DNA of 64,000 nt from Dipteronia dyeriana (lineage: Eukaryota; Streptophyta; Magnoliopsida; Sapindales; Sapindaceae), in assembly GCA_032871835.1 (NCBI GenBank), contig CM065301.1:10424413-10488412 (forward strand), written 5' to 3'. Numbering within the stretch: position 1 is the first letter of the stretch; each line of letters starts with the position of its first letter. Shown here piece by piece: positions 1-11,744 of this stretch. Position numbers and translations under genes: made by a program. The notes below the pieces were generated by a model. It ran no database searches and had not been told where the DNA came from. It was given only the letters and a program-made list of their open reading frames with translations.

Positions 1-1544
1 CTCCATGGGAAGACCAACATCTAGCCTTGTGACAATCAAGAGGTCCCCGGGGGACCCTGCCAGTGTACTGGATCCTAGGTTACCTCGCCCTCAAGGAATA
101 TCAAATGTCACCTCGGGTAACCTCCATGAAGTACCTCTCTAAAGTGACATACAGAGCTAGAGCTCTCCTCACGGCAACGTAGGAAGAGAGGATTGACTTC
201 CATGACATTTAAAGTACCATTAATGAGGTCAATTGCATTAATGGAGGCAGTCAACCCAGTTAATGCCATGATCAACACCATTAATAAGAGAATATTCAAC
301 TCTTTAATAGTCATCATTAGTGAAAGAGTCCAAAGAGGAAACAAATACCTTTTCCTCCAAGATATCCTCCACAACCGATTATTTGGAGGAGGGGCAACTA
401 TAACAGAAAATCCCGCCTATCAAGGAAGGAAGAGTCCGAAGAGGAAACATTCATATCTTCTCCGAGATAATAGCTGCAAGCCGATCAACTACATGAAAGG
501 AAGAATTGTATTCGATAAGGAAACGAAGACTAATTGAAGAGTCCTGGACTTGCACGCCAAGGTAGTCACCATGTATAAATATGCCTGTAAAAGGCATAGT
601 GACTCTCTCCAATCAATGACAGAAGACACGTGCTTTGTTAAAAGTTCTCTCTACATCATCATTGTATGTGTACCCCGACCGGGAAAATATCGGTCTACAT
701 TCGACCACCATTGTAAGCTCTCCGGAGCAACTACGTTGTATTACTTCACCATCCTTGTAAGCTCCCCGGAGCATTCTTTGATATATACATAAGGAAGGGT
801 ATTCCTCCTTCCTCCGGATACTGCCTTGGGGTTTTTCAGCATGTGATCACTCTTGATGCTTTTTCCCCCTTGGTCAGTCCACTTCCATCTACTTAAGACT
901 TGTATATTTCCTATTATTTACTATGTTATGCATGTGTGTATGAGGGCTAGGAACCGACCTCATTGGTCCTAGCTCTCTAATCTTTCTTACATGAGATCAG
1001 GAAACAACAATGAAGACCTAAGGAACCGAATCTAGATTCCTACCCCCCTGGACCTAACGCTATTATCCTCTCATCTATAATCCAAAGTCGCATATCTAGA
1101 TGAAGAGAAACCGCCCATGCCAATTCAAAGGGAGTCAATGAGCTCTCATGTATCCTTTCTATGGAAGAAATCTAGCTCTCCGACATTGGAGCTAGATAAG
1201 CCCCCCTTCTTACTTGCTATCGAGGTCGGGGTATTACAGGAAGCAATTGGGCTCTAGAATCAGGCTCTGGGTACCAGGACGGGCTCCGACTCTGACTGAG
1301 GAACAAGGTCCAGGATCACCCCCTTCGTACCAGCTAGGGAACCTCGAGCTCCCCAGATCTACTTCAAAAGCACGAAGCCCGACGGGCGGGATGGCTTGTC
1401 TCCTACCTACGATTTCATCCTCCTTCATATTCATACAAGATCAGGTCAGGTATCAATGATACCAACCTCGGCCACCACCTCCGTGGTAGTGGTCTCGAGG
1501 GTGTTAATAGGGATTTCTCATCCTTAACAAATTTTCTGTTAACA
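1..1544 (+). repeat. Left LTR (truncated by window start)
   Basis: This is a direct repeat of 7135-8660. It ends in TTAACA, the same six bases that end the right copy. By comparison with the right copy only about 13 bases should lie outside the window. An open frame at 193-537 is broadly kept in the right copy (7334-7678), but its product resembles nothing I know and I do not treat it as a gene. Confidence 0.85.
574..581 (+). promoter_or_regulatory. TATA box of left LTR
   Basis: The octamer TATAAATA lies about a third of the way into the LTR and is kept exactly in the right LTR at 7715-7722. It is the best candidate for the element's core promoter. Confidence 0.6.
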
Positions 1545-1549
1545 CTTTC

Positions 1550-1568
1550 TGGTGCCGTCTGTGGGGAA
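1550..1568 (+). other. Primer binding site
   Basis: TGGTGCCGTCTGTGGGGAA starts five bases after the LTR end. It resembles the TGGCGCCGT-type tRNA primer sites common after plant Ty3/gypsy LTRs. I did not assign the tRNA. Confidence 0.7.
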
Positions 1569-2109
1569 TTTCAACACCCAATTTAAAAGCCTCTCTGTCT
1601 CTACATGAGTATCATTATACTATCGAGGTATCAGATTCATTATTCATGGAATATCATTTACTATATACGATGTCCTTTCTCCATACTTGTTTATATCGCC
1701 TTTTATCATTTAACGAGTTTCGTTCATTGTGGAGCAAATATGGTACGTGGGATTCCTGGTGGAACCAGTTCATTATGCTACTCCTATGAAGCGAACCTGC
1801 TCAGATAATCATGGAGCTCCAATACAGTAGCTCCCCGCTTGAAGATCTCCTATATAGCTGAACCATTATGATACATCGAGAGCTCATATATACAGTAGAA
1901 CTGTACCTCTCCTGCTATTCTACAGCAGATTCGCTCCGCCACCAGTGTATCACTTATACAGCAGATCCACTGGCCTTCGACCTGTTCATACAGATCCCCT
2001 CATGCCTTCGGGTCCGCCCTTCGTAAGCTCTTAGGTAGCTACAACAGGTCAACTCATGAATCTGATAAGCCAACTCAGCTGTGTAGCCTTGTAGAGAAGC
2101 ATAACCAGT
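1569..2109. other. Internal non-coding leader of the LARD
   Basis: There is no convincing coding sequence. Short motifs built on CAGTAG and CAGATC recur around 1820-2000 and grade into the tandem array that follows. Confidence 0.5.
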
Positions 2110-4110
2110 AGAAGATTAGTGGTTCCACGCCTCATGCACCGGGTCAATCAACGCCCAAGTGAGCCACTGAACTCTCGGTTCACTCCAGGAGGGTCTAGAG
2201 CTTTCTCTCAATTGCAAGGGACTCCAAAGATCCCAAGCATGCTTCTGGACCAGTACAAGACCAGTGGCTTCGCTCCATGTTTACCGGGCCATTCATAGCC
2301 CTAGTAAGCCACAGAAGCCCGATCAGATCGAGGAGCTCTCAGAAGCTTCCCACATTTGGTAAGGCCACCTACGTGCCTAAGCAAGCTTCTAGAGCGGTAG
2401 CATCGCTACAAGACCGGTGGCTTAGCACTATATGTACCGGGTCATTCATCGCCCTAGCAAGCCACCGAAGCCCGATCTGATCGAGGAGAGCCCAGAGGTT
2501 TCCCACTATTGGTAAGGCCTTCTACATGTCTAAGATAACCTCTGGAGCAGCAGCCTCACTGTAAGGCCAAGTGGCTCATCACTTCTTATACAGGGCCTGT
2601 CAACGCCCAAGTGAGCCACTGAACTCTCGATTCATTCCAACAGGGTCCAGAGCCCTCTCTCAAGTGCTGGGGACTTCTAGGATCCCGAGCATGCATCTAG
2701 ACCAGTACCTCTGATGGCTTCGCTCCATGTTTACTGGCCCATTCACCGCCCTAGCAAGCCACCGAAACACGATCTGATCGAGGAACTCTCAGAAGCTTCC
2801 CACATTTGGTAAGGCCACTTACGTGCCTAAGCAAGCTTCCAGAGCGGTAGCATCACTACAAGACTGGTGGCTTCGCTCTATATGTACCGGGTCATTCATC
2901 TCCCTAGCAAGCCATCGAAGCCCGATCTGATCGAGGAGAGCCCAGAGGTTTCCCACTCTTGGTAAGGCCTCCAACATGCCTAAGCTAACGTCTAGAGCAG
3001 CAGCCTCACTGTAAGGCCAAGTGACTCCTCACTTCTTATACAGGGCCTGTCAACGCCCAAGTGAGCCACTGAACACTCGATTCATTTCAGCAGGGTTTAG
3101 AGCCCTCTCTCAGTTGATGGGGACTTCTAGGATCTTGAGCATGTATCTGGACCAGTACCTCCGGTGGCTTTGCTCTATATTTGCTGGGCCATTCGCTGCT
3201 CTAGCAAGCCACCGAAGCCCGATCCGATCGAGGAGCTCTCAGAAGCTTCTCACATTTGGTAAGGCCACATACGTGCCTAAGCAAGCTTCTAGAGCGGTAG
3301 CATCGCAACAAAACCGGTGGCTTCGCTCTATATGTACCGGGTCATTCATCACCCTAGAAAGCCATCGAAGTCCGATCTGATCGAGGAGAGCCCAGAGGTG
3401 TCCCACTCTTGGTAAGGCCTCCTACATGCCTAAGCTAACCTCTGGAGCAGCAGCCTCACTGTAAGGCCAAGTGGCTCCTCACTTCTTATACAGGGCAACG
3501 CCCAAGTGAGCCATTGAACTCTCGATTCATTCCAGTAGGGTCTAGAGCCCTCTCTCAGTTGTTGGGGACTTTTAGGATCCCGAGAATGCATCTGGACCAG
3601 TACATCCGATGGCTTCGCTCCATGTTTACAGGGCCATTCATCGCCCTAGCAAGCCACTGAAGCCTGATCTAATCGAGGAGAGCCCAGAGGTTTCCCACTC
3701 TTGGTAAGGCCTCCTACATGCCTAAGCTAACCTCTTGAGCAGCAGCCTCACAATAAGGCCAAGTGGCTCCTCACTTTTTATACAGGGCCAGTCAACGCCC
3801 AATTGAGCCACTGAGCTCTTGTTTCACTCCAGCATGGTCCAGAGCTTTCTTTTAGTTGTTGGGGGCTCCTTGAAATCCCAAGTATTCCTTAGACCGGTAC
3901 CAGATAGGTAGCCCATCTCCATTCATATAGGGTCATTCAATGCTCAAGTGAGTCACCACTCATCCCGGAGGGGTCCAAAGTCTTCTCTCCGTCGTGGGAA
4001 ACTTCTAAGAATCCCGAGCATGTCTCCAGACAGTTACTAGGCCGATGTCTCCTCTATACTTATATGGGGCCATTCATCGCCCTAGCAAGCTACCTTGGTC
4101 CTGATCTACC
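2110..4110 (+). repeat. Tandem array: ~150-bp unit in a ~450-bp higher-order repeat
   Basis: The marker ACGCCCAAGT (or a close variant) occurs at 2151, 2603, 3053, 3498 and 3795, giving spacings of 452, 450, 445 and 297. Inside each 450-bp block three related ~150-bp subunits can be seen, each carrying a GTGGCTT-like motif and then a form of GGGCCATTCATCGCCCTAGC. The 297-bp interval equals two subunits, so one was lost there. Degenerate single subunits continue at about 3900, 4050 and 4560. The unit length is a multiple of three and some copies stay open, but no known protein is encoded. Confidence 0.85.
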
Positions 4111-5026
4111 TCTCTAATTCAAAGGCAGGCAGACTTGAAGCCCCCCATGCATCTACAGCAGCAGAGGACTTCAAGGTAGTTCCTACCTCAACACGACTAG
4201 ACATGAAAGCAAAAATGGGAACCAAGTCCTCCTCATCATCTGCGCATCCATCATCTTAATAATTTCCGGCTTCAGTCAGAGCGGACCCAGGTAACTCTCA
4301 ACTTTCTCTGTGATCTATTCAAGGTATCCATTCTCCAATGATGATCATGACAGAGGGAAGAAGAGCTCGAGCTGCCTAGCAAGCAACACAGAAGCGTTCT
4401 TCAGCAAATGAAGCACCCACCTTGGCTCCCAAGGTAGCCACGCTGCCATGCAGAGTTTAAACCACTCCCACCATGTGGTCATGGGTTGAAAAAGTAACCA
4501 TCCTTTTTGGCTGGCACGAGCTCGACCTTAGCAAACACCAGCTTGCTCTCGAAGATTATCATACCGATGGCTTCTCTCCATTTGTATGGGGCCTTCCAAT
4601 GCCCTAGTGAGCCATCGAGGTCTCGATCCGTTCAGGGAGCACCTAAAGGTCCTGATTCGTTCATAATGGGGTCTCGAGCTCGATTACGATTGAAGGCTCT
4701 CATCTACCCCAAACGGACTTCCAAACCGGTTATATCACTTGAGGACTAGAAGCTTAATATTTTCTCAGTATTCCAGTATCATCTCAAAAAATTCTACTCT
4801 TTAAAAAACTCCTAGAGCGAGACTGGTTATCAATCGACACCACCATGCATGGATACAACTTTGTATTAGCTCGCCATGAGTTTGTATCTCTTTCGATTTC
4901 GGTATCCGTAGTAGATCTCATGTGATCACCGTCACCAGGAGAGCTACACCTCACTCATAATGCCTTGGACCAGATAAAATCCCTCTAGAAGGATCGCCAT
5001 CACCAGGAGAGCTTCATAGCCCTCAT
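4111..5026. other. LARD interior between the arrays
   Basis: No gene is recognised. One decayed relative of the 150-bp unit lies near 4560-4640. From about 4930 the sequence grades into degenerate precursors of the 99-bp array, with GCCTTGG-like motifs near 4961 and 5029. Confidence 0.5.
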
Positions 5027-6130
5027 GATGCCCTGGAATGGATAAATCCCTCCAGGAGGAACACCATGGTATTTCGACAATGATCGCCTCGAAACCAGGA
5101 AATAGCTAGATAGAGTTCATGATGCCTTGGCCGGGCACCACCCCTTGCCAAGAAGGGTCTGAGTGTAAGAGCATAGTTTCCATCTAGATCTCGAGACCAG
5201 GGATTGATCGGGGAATCCCCCTCATCACCTCTGATGCCTTGGTCGGGTGACCTCCCCCAAGAAGGGTCCGAGTGTAAGAGCATAGTTGCCATCCAGATCA
5301 AAATACCAGGATATAGCTAGATAGCGCTCCTGATGCCTTGGTCGGGCTACGACCCCCAAGAAGAGTCTGAGTGTAAGAGCATTGTTGCCATCCAGATCTC
5401 GATACCAGGATATAGCTAGATAGCGCTCCTGATGCCTTGGTCGGGCTATGACCCCCAAGAAGGGTCTAAGTGTAAAAGCATTGTTGTCATCCAGATCTCG
5501 ATACCAGAAAATATCTAGATAGCGCTCTTGATACCTTGGTCGGGCTACGACCCCCAAAAAGGTTCTGAGTGTAAGAGCATTGTTGCCATCTAGATCTCGA
5601 TACTAGAAAATAGCTAGATAGCGCTCCTGATGCCTTGGTCGGGCTATGAACCCCAATAAGGGTCTAAGTGTAATAGTATAGTTGCCATCAGATCAAAATA
5701 CCAGGATATAGCTAGATAGCGCTCATGATGCCTTGGTCAAACTACGACCCCAAAGAAGGGTCTGAGTATAAGAGAATTATTGCCATCCGGATCAAAATAC
5801 TAGGATATAGCTAGATAACGCTCCTGATGCCTTGGTTGGGCTACGACCCCCAAGAAGGGTCTGAGTATAAGAGCATTGTTGCCATCCAGATCTCGATACC
5901 AGGATATAGCTAGATAGCACTCTTGATGCCTTGGTCGGGCTACGACCCCCAAGAAGGGTCTGAGTATAAGAGCATTGTTGCCATCTAGATCAAAAGACCA
6001 GGAAATAGCTAGATAGCGCTCATGATGCCTTGGTTGGGCTACGACCCCCAAGAAGGATCTGAGCGTAGAAGAATAGTTACCTGCTAGATCACGATATCAA
6101 AACAACCAAAAGGTCATCCTACTGCCTTGG
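5027..6130 (-). repeat. 99-bp tandem array, about ten units
   Basis: The marker GATGCCTTGG (with variants) occurs at 5121, 5233, 5332, 5431, 5530, 5629, 5727, 5826, 5925 and 6024. The central spacing is 99 with one 98-bp interval; edge units are irregular, as expected for an array that turns over in the middle. Read on the minus strand each unit gives a 33-residue repeat containing GVVARPRHQERYLAISW, open across several units (5225-5557 and 5800-6051). I recognise no protein family. The frame may be a by-product of a unit length divisible by three. Confidence 0.9.
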
Positions 6131-7121
6131 TCGGGCCAACCCGCTAGGAAGGATCTAGATGGCATAGATGCCTACCAGAATCATTTCACCAGCTCATCTA
6201 AGTACTATGATTCCTGGAAAAGAAACTCTAAGCTGACATAAACGAGCAATACGCTCATTTATTTTACAGGAATGAAAAGTACCCCGGTTCTCTAAGCCAA
6301 TCACTGGGAACGATAATGGTTACCAATAAAAAGGGCCAAGCAAAATTCTTCACGTAGTACAAGATCTAGACTCCAACCCCAAATACTTACCGGTGTTCAA
6401 GTCAGAGGGGACTTTTGTTAATAGCAAAATTTGGCTAGGGACCAAAAAACAATTTTCCACTTCCCAGCCTTCCCGCAAGGGTCCAAATTCTGGCTTATAT
6501 GACTGGATATAAAGGTCCCCGAGGTTGAGCTACCACGCATCCTACAGGAGCAAGGTGAGGCCGACCATACCATCTGAGCATCTCGCACGTGTTCAGACTT
6601 ACCAAATAAAGCCTGACGAGACCGCGTCAAGCTCCTTATGCCAGGATAAAGCCCGAAGCTAGGTCGACGTGAAAGGACCTGGGTCTGCCGACATCAAGGT
6701 ATCTCGTGACACTCTCTTAGAGCTTGCTAGTATCTCTACTTTCACTAAGAGATCTTCAAGGTGCCGAACTTGTCTTGCAAAAGCCCTCCTGCCTTGTCGA
6801 GGTATAATCTCGACCTGCCAAAACATTAAAGAAAGGAGCCCGTAAAGCCTCATCGTCGCCAAGAGCGCCAAGATCCACTGTAGATCCTGGCATGGTTAAA
6901 TTAAGTAGCAAGAGCAGTACTCGAGCGTACCTCTCCACCCTTTCAGAAGCGAGCCAAGGTCGTCTGTTTATGCAAACACCTTACCAGAGCTTGACAGCCA
7001 AGCCCGCTACCCCGCTAGGAAGCCTACACAATTAGGTCAAGCTCCATGATATAGTTCGGTGTAGCTAAACCAAGCTCCTAGCTACAAGGTTGGAACCCTT
7101 TGGGATATTTCACCCCAAAAA
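6131..7121. other. 3' internal region of the LARD
   Basis: Only short, unrelated open frames occur here, and no retroelement domain is seen. A clear polypurine tract before the right LTR is not obvious; the bases just upstream are CCCCAAAAA. Confidence 0.5.
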
Positions 7122-8660
7122 TGGTTAGCACAAGCTCCATGGGAAGACCAGCATCTAGCTCCGTGACAATCGAGAGGTCACCGGGACCCCGCCAGTGTAC
7201 TGAATCCTAGCGTACATCGCCCTCAAGGAATATCAAATGTCACCTCGGGTAACCTCCATGAAGTACCTTTCTAAAGTGACATGTAGAACTAGAGATCTCC
7301 TCTCGGCAACGTAGGAAGAGCGGATTTGCTTCCATGGCATTTAAAGTACCATTAATGAGGTCAACCGCATTAATGGAGGCAGTCAACCCAGTTATTGCCA
7401 TGATCAACACCATTAATAAGAGAATATTCAACTCTTTAATGGCCATCATTAGTGAAAGAGTCCAAAGAAGAAACAAATACCTTTTCCTCCAAGATATCCT
7501 CCACAACCGATTATTTGGGTGGGGGGGGGGGAGTTCAACTATAACAGAAAATCCCGCCTATCAAGGAAGGAAGAGTTCGAAGAGGAAACAATCATATCTT
7601 CTCCGAGATAATAGCTACAAGCCGATCAACTACATGAAAGGAAGAATCGTATTCGATAAGGAAACGAAGACTAATTGAAGATTCCATGACTTGCACGTTA
7701 AGGTAGTCACCATGTATAAATATGTCTGTAAAAGGCATAGTGACTCTCTCCGATCAATGATAGAATACACATGCTTCGTTAAAGTTCTCTCTACATCATC
7801 ATTGTATGTGTACCCCGACCAGGAAAATATCGGTCTACATTCGACCAACATTGTAAGCTCTCCGGATAAGCTCCCTAGAGCATTCTTTGATATATACATA
7901 AGGAAGGGTATTCCTCCTTCCTCCGGATACTGCCTTGGGGTTTTTCAGCATGTCATCACTCGTGATGCTTTTTCCTCCTTGGTCAGTCCACCTCCATTTA
8001 CTTAAGACTTGTATATTTCCTATTATCTACTATGTTACGCATGTGTGTATACGGGCTAGGAACCGGCCTCATTGGTCCTAGCTCTCTAATCTTTCTTACA
8101 TGAGATCGGGAAACAACAACGAAGACCTAAGGAACAGAATCTAGATTCCTACCCCTCTGGACCTAACGATCCTCTCATCTATACTCTAAAATCGCATATC
8201 AAGATGAAGAGAAACCGTCCAGACCAGTTTGAAGAGAGTCAATGAGCTCTCATGTATCCTCTCTAAGGAAGAAATCGAGCTCTCCGACATTGGAGCTAGA
8301 TAAGCCCCCTTTCTTACTTGCTATCGAGGTCGGGGTATTACAGGAAGCAATCGGGCTCCAGAACCAGGCTCTGGGTACCATGACGGGCTCCGACTCCGAC
8401 TCCGACTCCGACCGAGGAACAAGGTCCAGGATCACCCCCTTGGCACCAGTAAGGGAACCTCGAGCTCCCCAGATCTACTTCATAAGCACGAAGCCCGACG
8501 GGCAGGATGACTTGTCTCCTACCTACGATTTCATCCTCCTTCATATTCATACAAGATCAGGTCAGGTATCAACGATACCAACCCCGGCCACCACCTCCGT
8601 GGTAGTGGTCTCGAAGGTGTTAATAGGGATTTCTCATCCTTAATAAATTCCCCTTTAACA
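7122..8660 (+). repeat. Right LTR
   Basis: From 7135 it matches the sequence from position 1 and it ends in TTAACA at 8660, where similarity stops. A start at 7122 (TGGTTAGC) would give rough TG...CA ends, but this cannot be checked because the left copy is cut. The (GACTCC)-like short repeat near 8390-8410 is slightly expanded here compared with 1285-1300. Confidence 0.8.
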
Positions 8661-9676
8661 CCTATAAAATATAAAATAATATCCAAATAACGTAGCAATT
8701 AGAGATACACGTTTGGGGAATGATATTGGATAAAGGTCCCCCTATCCCTATTCCTACTTCCTAGATCCTTCCTCCATCCTCTCTCATTTCTTCATTTGGA
8801 GAAAATGGGAATAGGGATGTTTGGGGGGAGGTTCCCCCTATCCCTTTTCCCAGTTTTCTATTTTCCCCGTTTTTTCCTGTTTTCTTGTATCCCTCGGTCC
8901 CTAATTTCCCATTTCCCATTTCCCTATTTAACTAAAAATTATAAATTAAATTAAAAAAAAACATTTCATTACAAATAAAAAATATCAATACATTACAAAT
9001 TCAACATAAAATGTTTTAAAAACTCTCAAATATATATTATAATTATATTCATATACTATTTGGGGAAATGAGGATCTCTATCCTCATCCTCATTTCAATT
9101 TAATTGTAGGGGAAATAGGAAAATGGGGATAGGGAGTCCTCCCCATCCCCATCCTCATCCCCATCCTCATTTTAATTTGGGGATGAAAATCATCCCCATC
9201 CCTTCCCCCCATTCTTCCATTTTTTCAAAAAAAAAAAAAATCCCCAAATGGGGATAGGGTGTGCGGGGATTTGGAGCTCCGGGGATAAATGTGCATCCGT
9301 AGTAGCAATTGAGATGCAAGTAAAATATTGTCCAGTAAATCATCACATGTACCAAAACGATAACTAGAACAGACCCCAACACCAAATCCAACCAAAAACC
9401 TGGAAAGCTCATCACCCCATAGCCCTTTTGTTTGAGCACCAATCTTTTCACTATAATTTGGGTTTTGAGAAGAGGAAATACAACTCAACTTCACAACTTC
9501 ATTAATATGGATGTGAAAGACATACTTTTGAACCAACATTTTCTAACGTTTTGGATGGTAATTAATATTGAAACCTGAAGTAAATTTGATTTTGGAACAT
9601 CGTTAATGATTTTTCAAGAAATTGGATTCCCGTAAAATAAATCTTCAACAAATGTTATCATTAATATGGTTTTGGT

Positions 9677-9677
<1 letters not shown>
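8661..9677. other. Non-coding, GGGGAT/ATCCCC-rich sequence
   Basis: There is no gene. Around 8710-8900 and 9060-9270 the sequence is made of degenerate runs such as GGGGATAGGG and CCCCATCC on both strands, separated by AT-rich DNA. It may be the remains of a transposon terminus with G-rich repeats, but I cannot name it. Confidence 0.4.

Positions 9678-9707
<30 letters not shown>
9678..9707. repeat. Poly(C) tract, 30 bp
   Basis: An uninterrupted run of 30 C lies immediately outside the poly(A) end of a minus-strand LINE fragment. It may be real or a sequencing or assembly effect. Confidence 0.9.
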
Positions 9708-9709
<2 letters not shown>

Positions 9710-9961
9710 ATGTTTTTTTTTTATTTTAACAACAATGTTATTAAAGAATAAGCAAAACAACAACCAAAACAACAAAGCAAGCTACCAGCAATAAACAAAC
9801 AGGGAGACCAACCAGAGAAAACCTAAAAAGACAAGCACCAAAAGCCACAAAAAAAAGGAAAAAAACCGCATCAACAGGCCAAACGAATAAAACCATCCAA
9901 GAACACAATGAAACAGGACAAGAACAGAGAAAACAAACCCCAACAAAAAACTGGACAAAAA

Positions 9962-10393
9962 CTAAAGCTTCCAAATCAGATTATCACCACTCTTAGCAGA
10001 GCCATGTTTTGCGAAACTGTCCGCCAAGGAATTGCTCATTCTGAAGTTGAAGATGATGCGAGTATTAACCAAAATGTACATGCAATTACGAATCTCCTAA
10101 GTAATGTTCATAAAAATAAGATTCTCAGGACCATCTGAATTCAGCCACGAAATAACCTCTGAAGAGTCACTAACAATGTCAATTTCTTTACCAATAAGAG
10201 AAGTAGATTGAGAACACAACGAAACAGCCTTGTGGATCGCTAGAATCTCTGTAAATCTTGAGTCCCTATTCCCCACGAAAAGAGAAAAAAAGCCCAAAAT
10301 CTGACCCGAGTTGTTCCTTAACACCCATCATATACCAGCATTTCCAGAAGCCCCTCTAGTCGATCCATCCACATTGAACTTCAAAACATTGTC
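9962..10393 (-). pseudogene. LINE ORF2 RNase H domain (decayed)
   Basis: Minus-strand reading gives the RNase H pattern in order: FNVDGSTRG (first catalytic Asp), then FTEILAIHKA (Glu), then IVSDSSEVISW (second Asp), then NSLADSFAKHGS with a stop at 9962-9964. The order and residues match the RNase H domain at the end of plant LINE ORF2 proteins, which removes RNA from RNA/DNA hybrids during retrotransposition. The frame shifts between the SDSSEV and ADSFAK parts (near 10100). A 34-bp poly(C) tract lies just upstream, at 10420-10453. This is a relic, not a working gene. Confidence 0.75.
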
Positions 10394-10418
10394 AACGGGG
10401 GCAAGATCCTGTTTGAAA

Positions 10419-10419
<1 letters not shown>

Positions 10420-10453
<34 letters not shown>
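10420..10453. repeat. Poly(C) tract, 34 bp
   Basis: An uninterrupted run of 34 C sits inside the LINE fragment, just upstream of its RNase H domain. It reads as polyglycine on the minus strand. Confidence 0.9.
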
Positions 10454-10512
10454 ACAAATGTTACCATCATGCCAACCAAAGTATTGTCTCTTTTTGCCCC
10501 ATCTATATAACA

Positions 10513-11700
10513 AATATTTTTTTAACATAAATTTTATTAAAAAGGCAAGACACACTGAACACAAGCATACAAAGGCACACACCAAAATAAATGAACAACC
10601 CAAGGGCATCTTCTCTCGCCAAGGAGACAAAGCAGATACCAAATAAACATCAAGGCAGAACAAACCAACATCAGTAAAACAAAAACAACCACAATAAAAC
10701 TCCACAAGCAGTAACCAGCTGAAAAAATGAAAAAAGAACAGAGGAAGAGATGGGGAAGAAGACATCGGAACAACACCTCAAAGAAAGACCACCACCAAGC
10801 CTGAATCCCTTAAGCAAGCAACACCCCAAAGGAAGAACCAGAGCATGAAGGACAAACACTCCTTCACAGAGAACTCAGCTTGAAGCAAAACAACACAGAA
10901 GGCCATCATAATATCACATCAGAAACCTCCTTGATTAAATAATCATCGCTCCCACCAAAACCATTATTGGCGAGCAGATTTGCCATAAAGTTAGAAGCTC
11001 TGGAATTATAAACAACCCAATATCAACCCTTTGCTCTAAGATGACAACGAATGTCGTAGATAATTTGAACATACTTAAAACTGATGATCCCTTCATTGTT
11101 TACCCAAGAAACGACTGTCTTGGAGTTACTGGCAGTTATAATATCTGTGTCTCAACTCTGATCTAGCGGCACAAGCCTCACAAGCCTTAGAAATTGCCAA
11201 ATCTCAAAAGTATTAGCATAATGAATCTCGATATGATTCGAAAAAGTACATAACACATTCCCTTTAGAGTCTCTTAACACGTACACCATCAATACTCGCT
11301 AGATTTGAGGACCCTCTCACCAAGCCATCCATATTAAACTTCAAAGAATCTAGAAGGGGATGGATCCAATCCTTAAATTTTGATATCTTTAACGGCCTAG
11401 AGTTAGTACAGTTGTGTTAAATGTTCAAGATCATCATTAAGATATCATCTCAAGACCCAATTCCCAAGAACTTGAACCACCAAACCACACTAAGCTTCTC
11501 CATTTCAACACCATGATCAACAACAATATTATTTCTTTTAAAGACTATAATATTCCTAGCTTCACAAGTGGACCAGATCACAACAAAAAATAGGGAGCCT
11601 TAAGCTCTTCCAAACTTTTTCTTGAGGCATAAACATACCTATCCTGACCACCAATCTTTCAATGAATAAAAGAAGTACAACTTTACATCCCACCACTACA
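10513..11700 (-). mobile_element. Second LINE 3' fragment, minus strand
   Basis: An A-rich tail on the minus strand (T run near 10517-10524) is followed going upstream by an A/C-rich 3' region and then by a decayed ORF2 end. The fragment meets a plus-strand LINE fragment near 11700, so two LINE pieces now lie back to back. Confidence 0.7.
10906..11600 (-). pseudogene. LINE ORF2 C-terminus with RNase H domain (decayed)
   Basis: Minus-strand pieces in several frames give WSTCEARNIIVF (the W..RN..VF region before RNase H in plant LINEs, about 11550-11575), then LKFNMDGLVRGSSN (RNase H start), VLRDSKGNVL, and finally RASNFMANLLANNGFGG before a stop at 10906-10908. This is the usual order in plant LINE ORF2. 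At least two frameshifts separate the parts. No start or reverse transcriptase core remains here. Confidence 0.65.
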
Positions 11701-11744
11701 TACAAATTGATCAGAGCTTCCAAGTCCATATATAGAGTTATGGG

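Larger units (their letters stand above)
1..8660 (+). mobile_element. Large non-autonomous LTR retrotransposon (LARD-like), left end cut by window
   Basis: Two long direct repeats (1-1544 and about 7122-8660) bound about 5.6 kb of DNA in which I find no gag, protease, reverse transcriptase or integrase. A primer-binding-site-like sequence follows the left repeat directly, so the element reads left to right. The interior is mostly two tandem arrays (about 2110-4110 and 5027-6130). Long LTRs plus a non-coding interior fit a LARD, which would depend on proteins from an autonomous relative, probably Ty3/gypsy; that last point is inference from the primer-site form. The LTRs differ at many positions, including an 11-G run at 7521-7531 only in the right copy, so the insertion is not recent. 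Confidence 0.85.
9708..10512 (-). mobile_element. LINE 3' fragment, minus strand
   Basis: The fragment ends at its 3' side in a poly(A) (plus-strand T run at 9712-9723) and carries the C-terminal RNase H domain of a plant LINE. The 3' untranslated part (about 9724-9961) is rich in A and C on the plus strand. Its 5' side abuts the tail of a second LINE near 10513, so it is strongly 5'-truncated. Confidence 0.75.

Noticed and set aside
193..537. A 114-codon frame kept in both LTRs of the first element (also 7334-7678)
   Set aside because: It has no recognisable domain, spans the LTR promoter region and differs by an insertion with a G run; LTR identity alone explains the similarity.
2110..4110. 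A centromeric satellite array
   Set aside because: The array is short, bounded by the LTRs of one element and followed by unique interior sequence.
5225..6051. A repeat protein encoded by the 99-bp array
   Set aside because: There is no start, promoter or domain, the strand is opposite to the element, and the frame is broken at 5558-5799. I keep it only as a curiosity.
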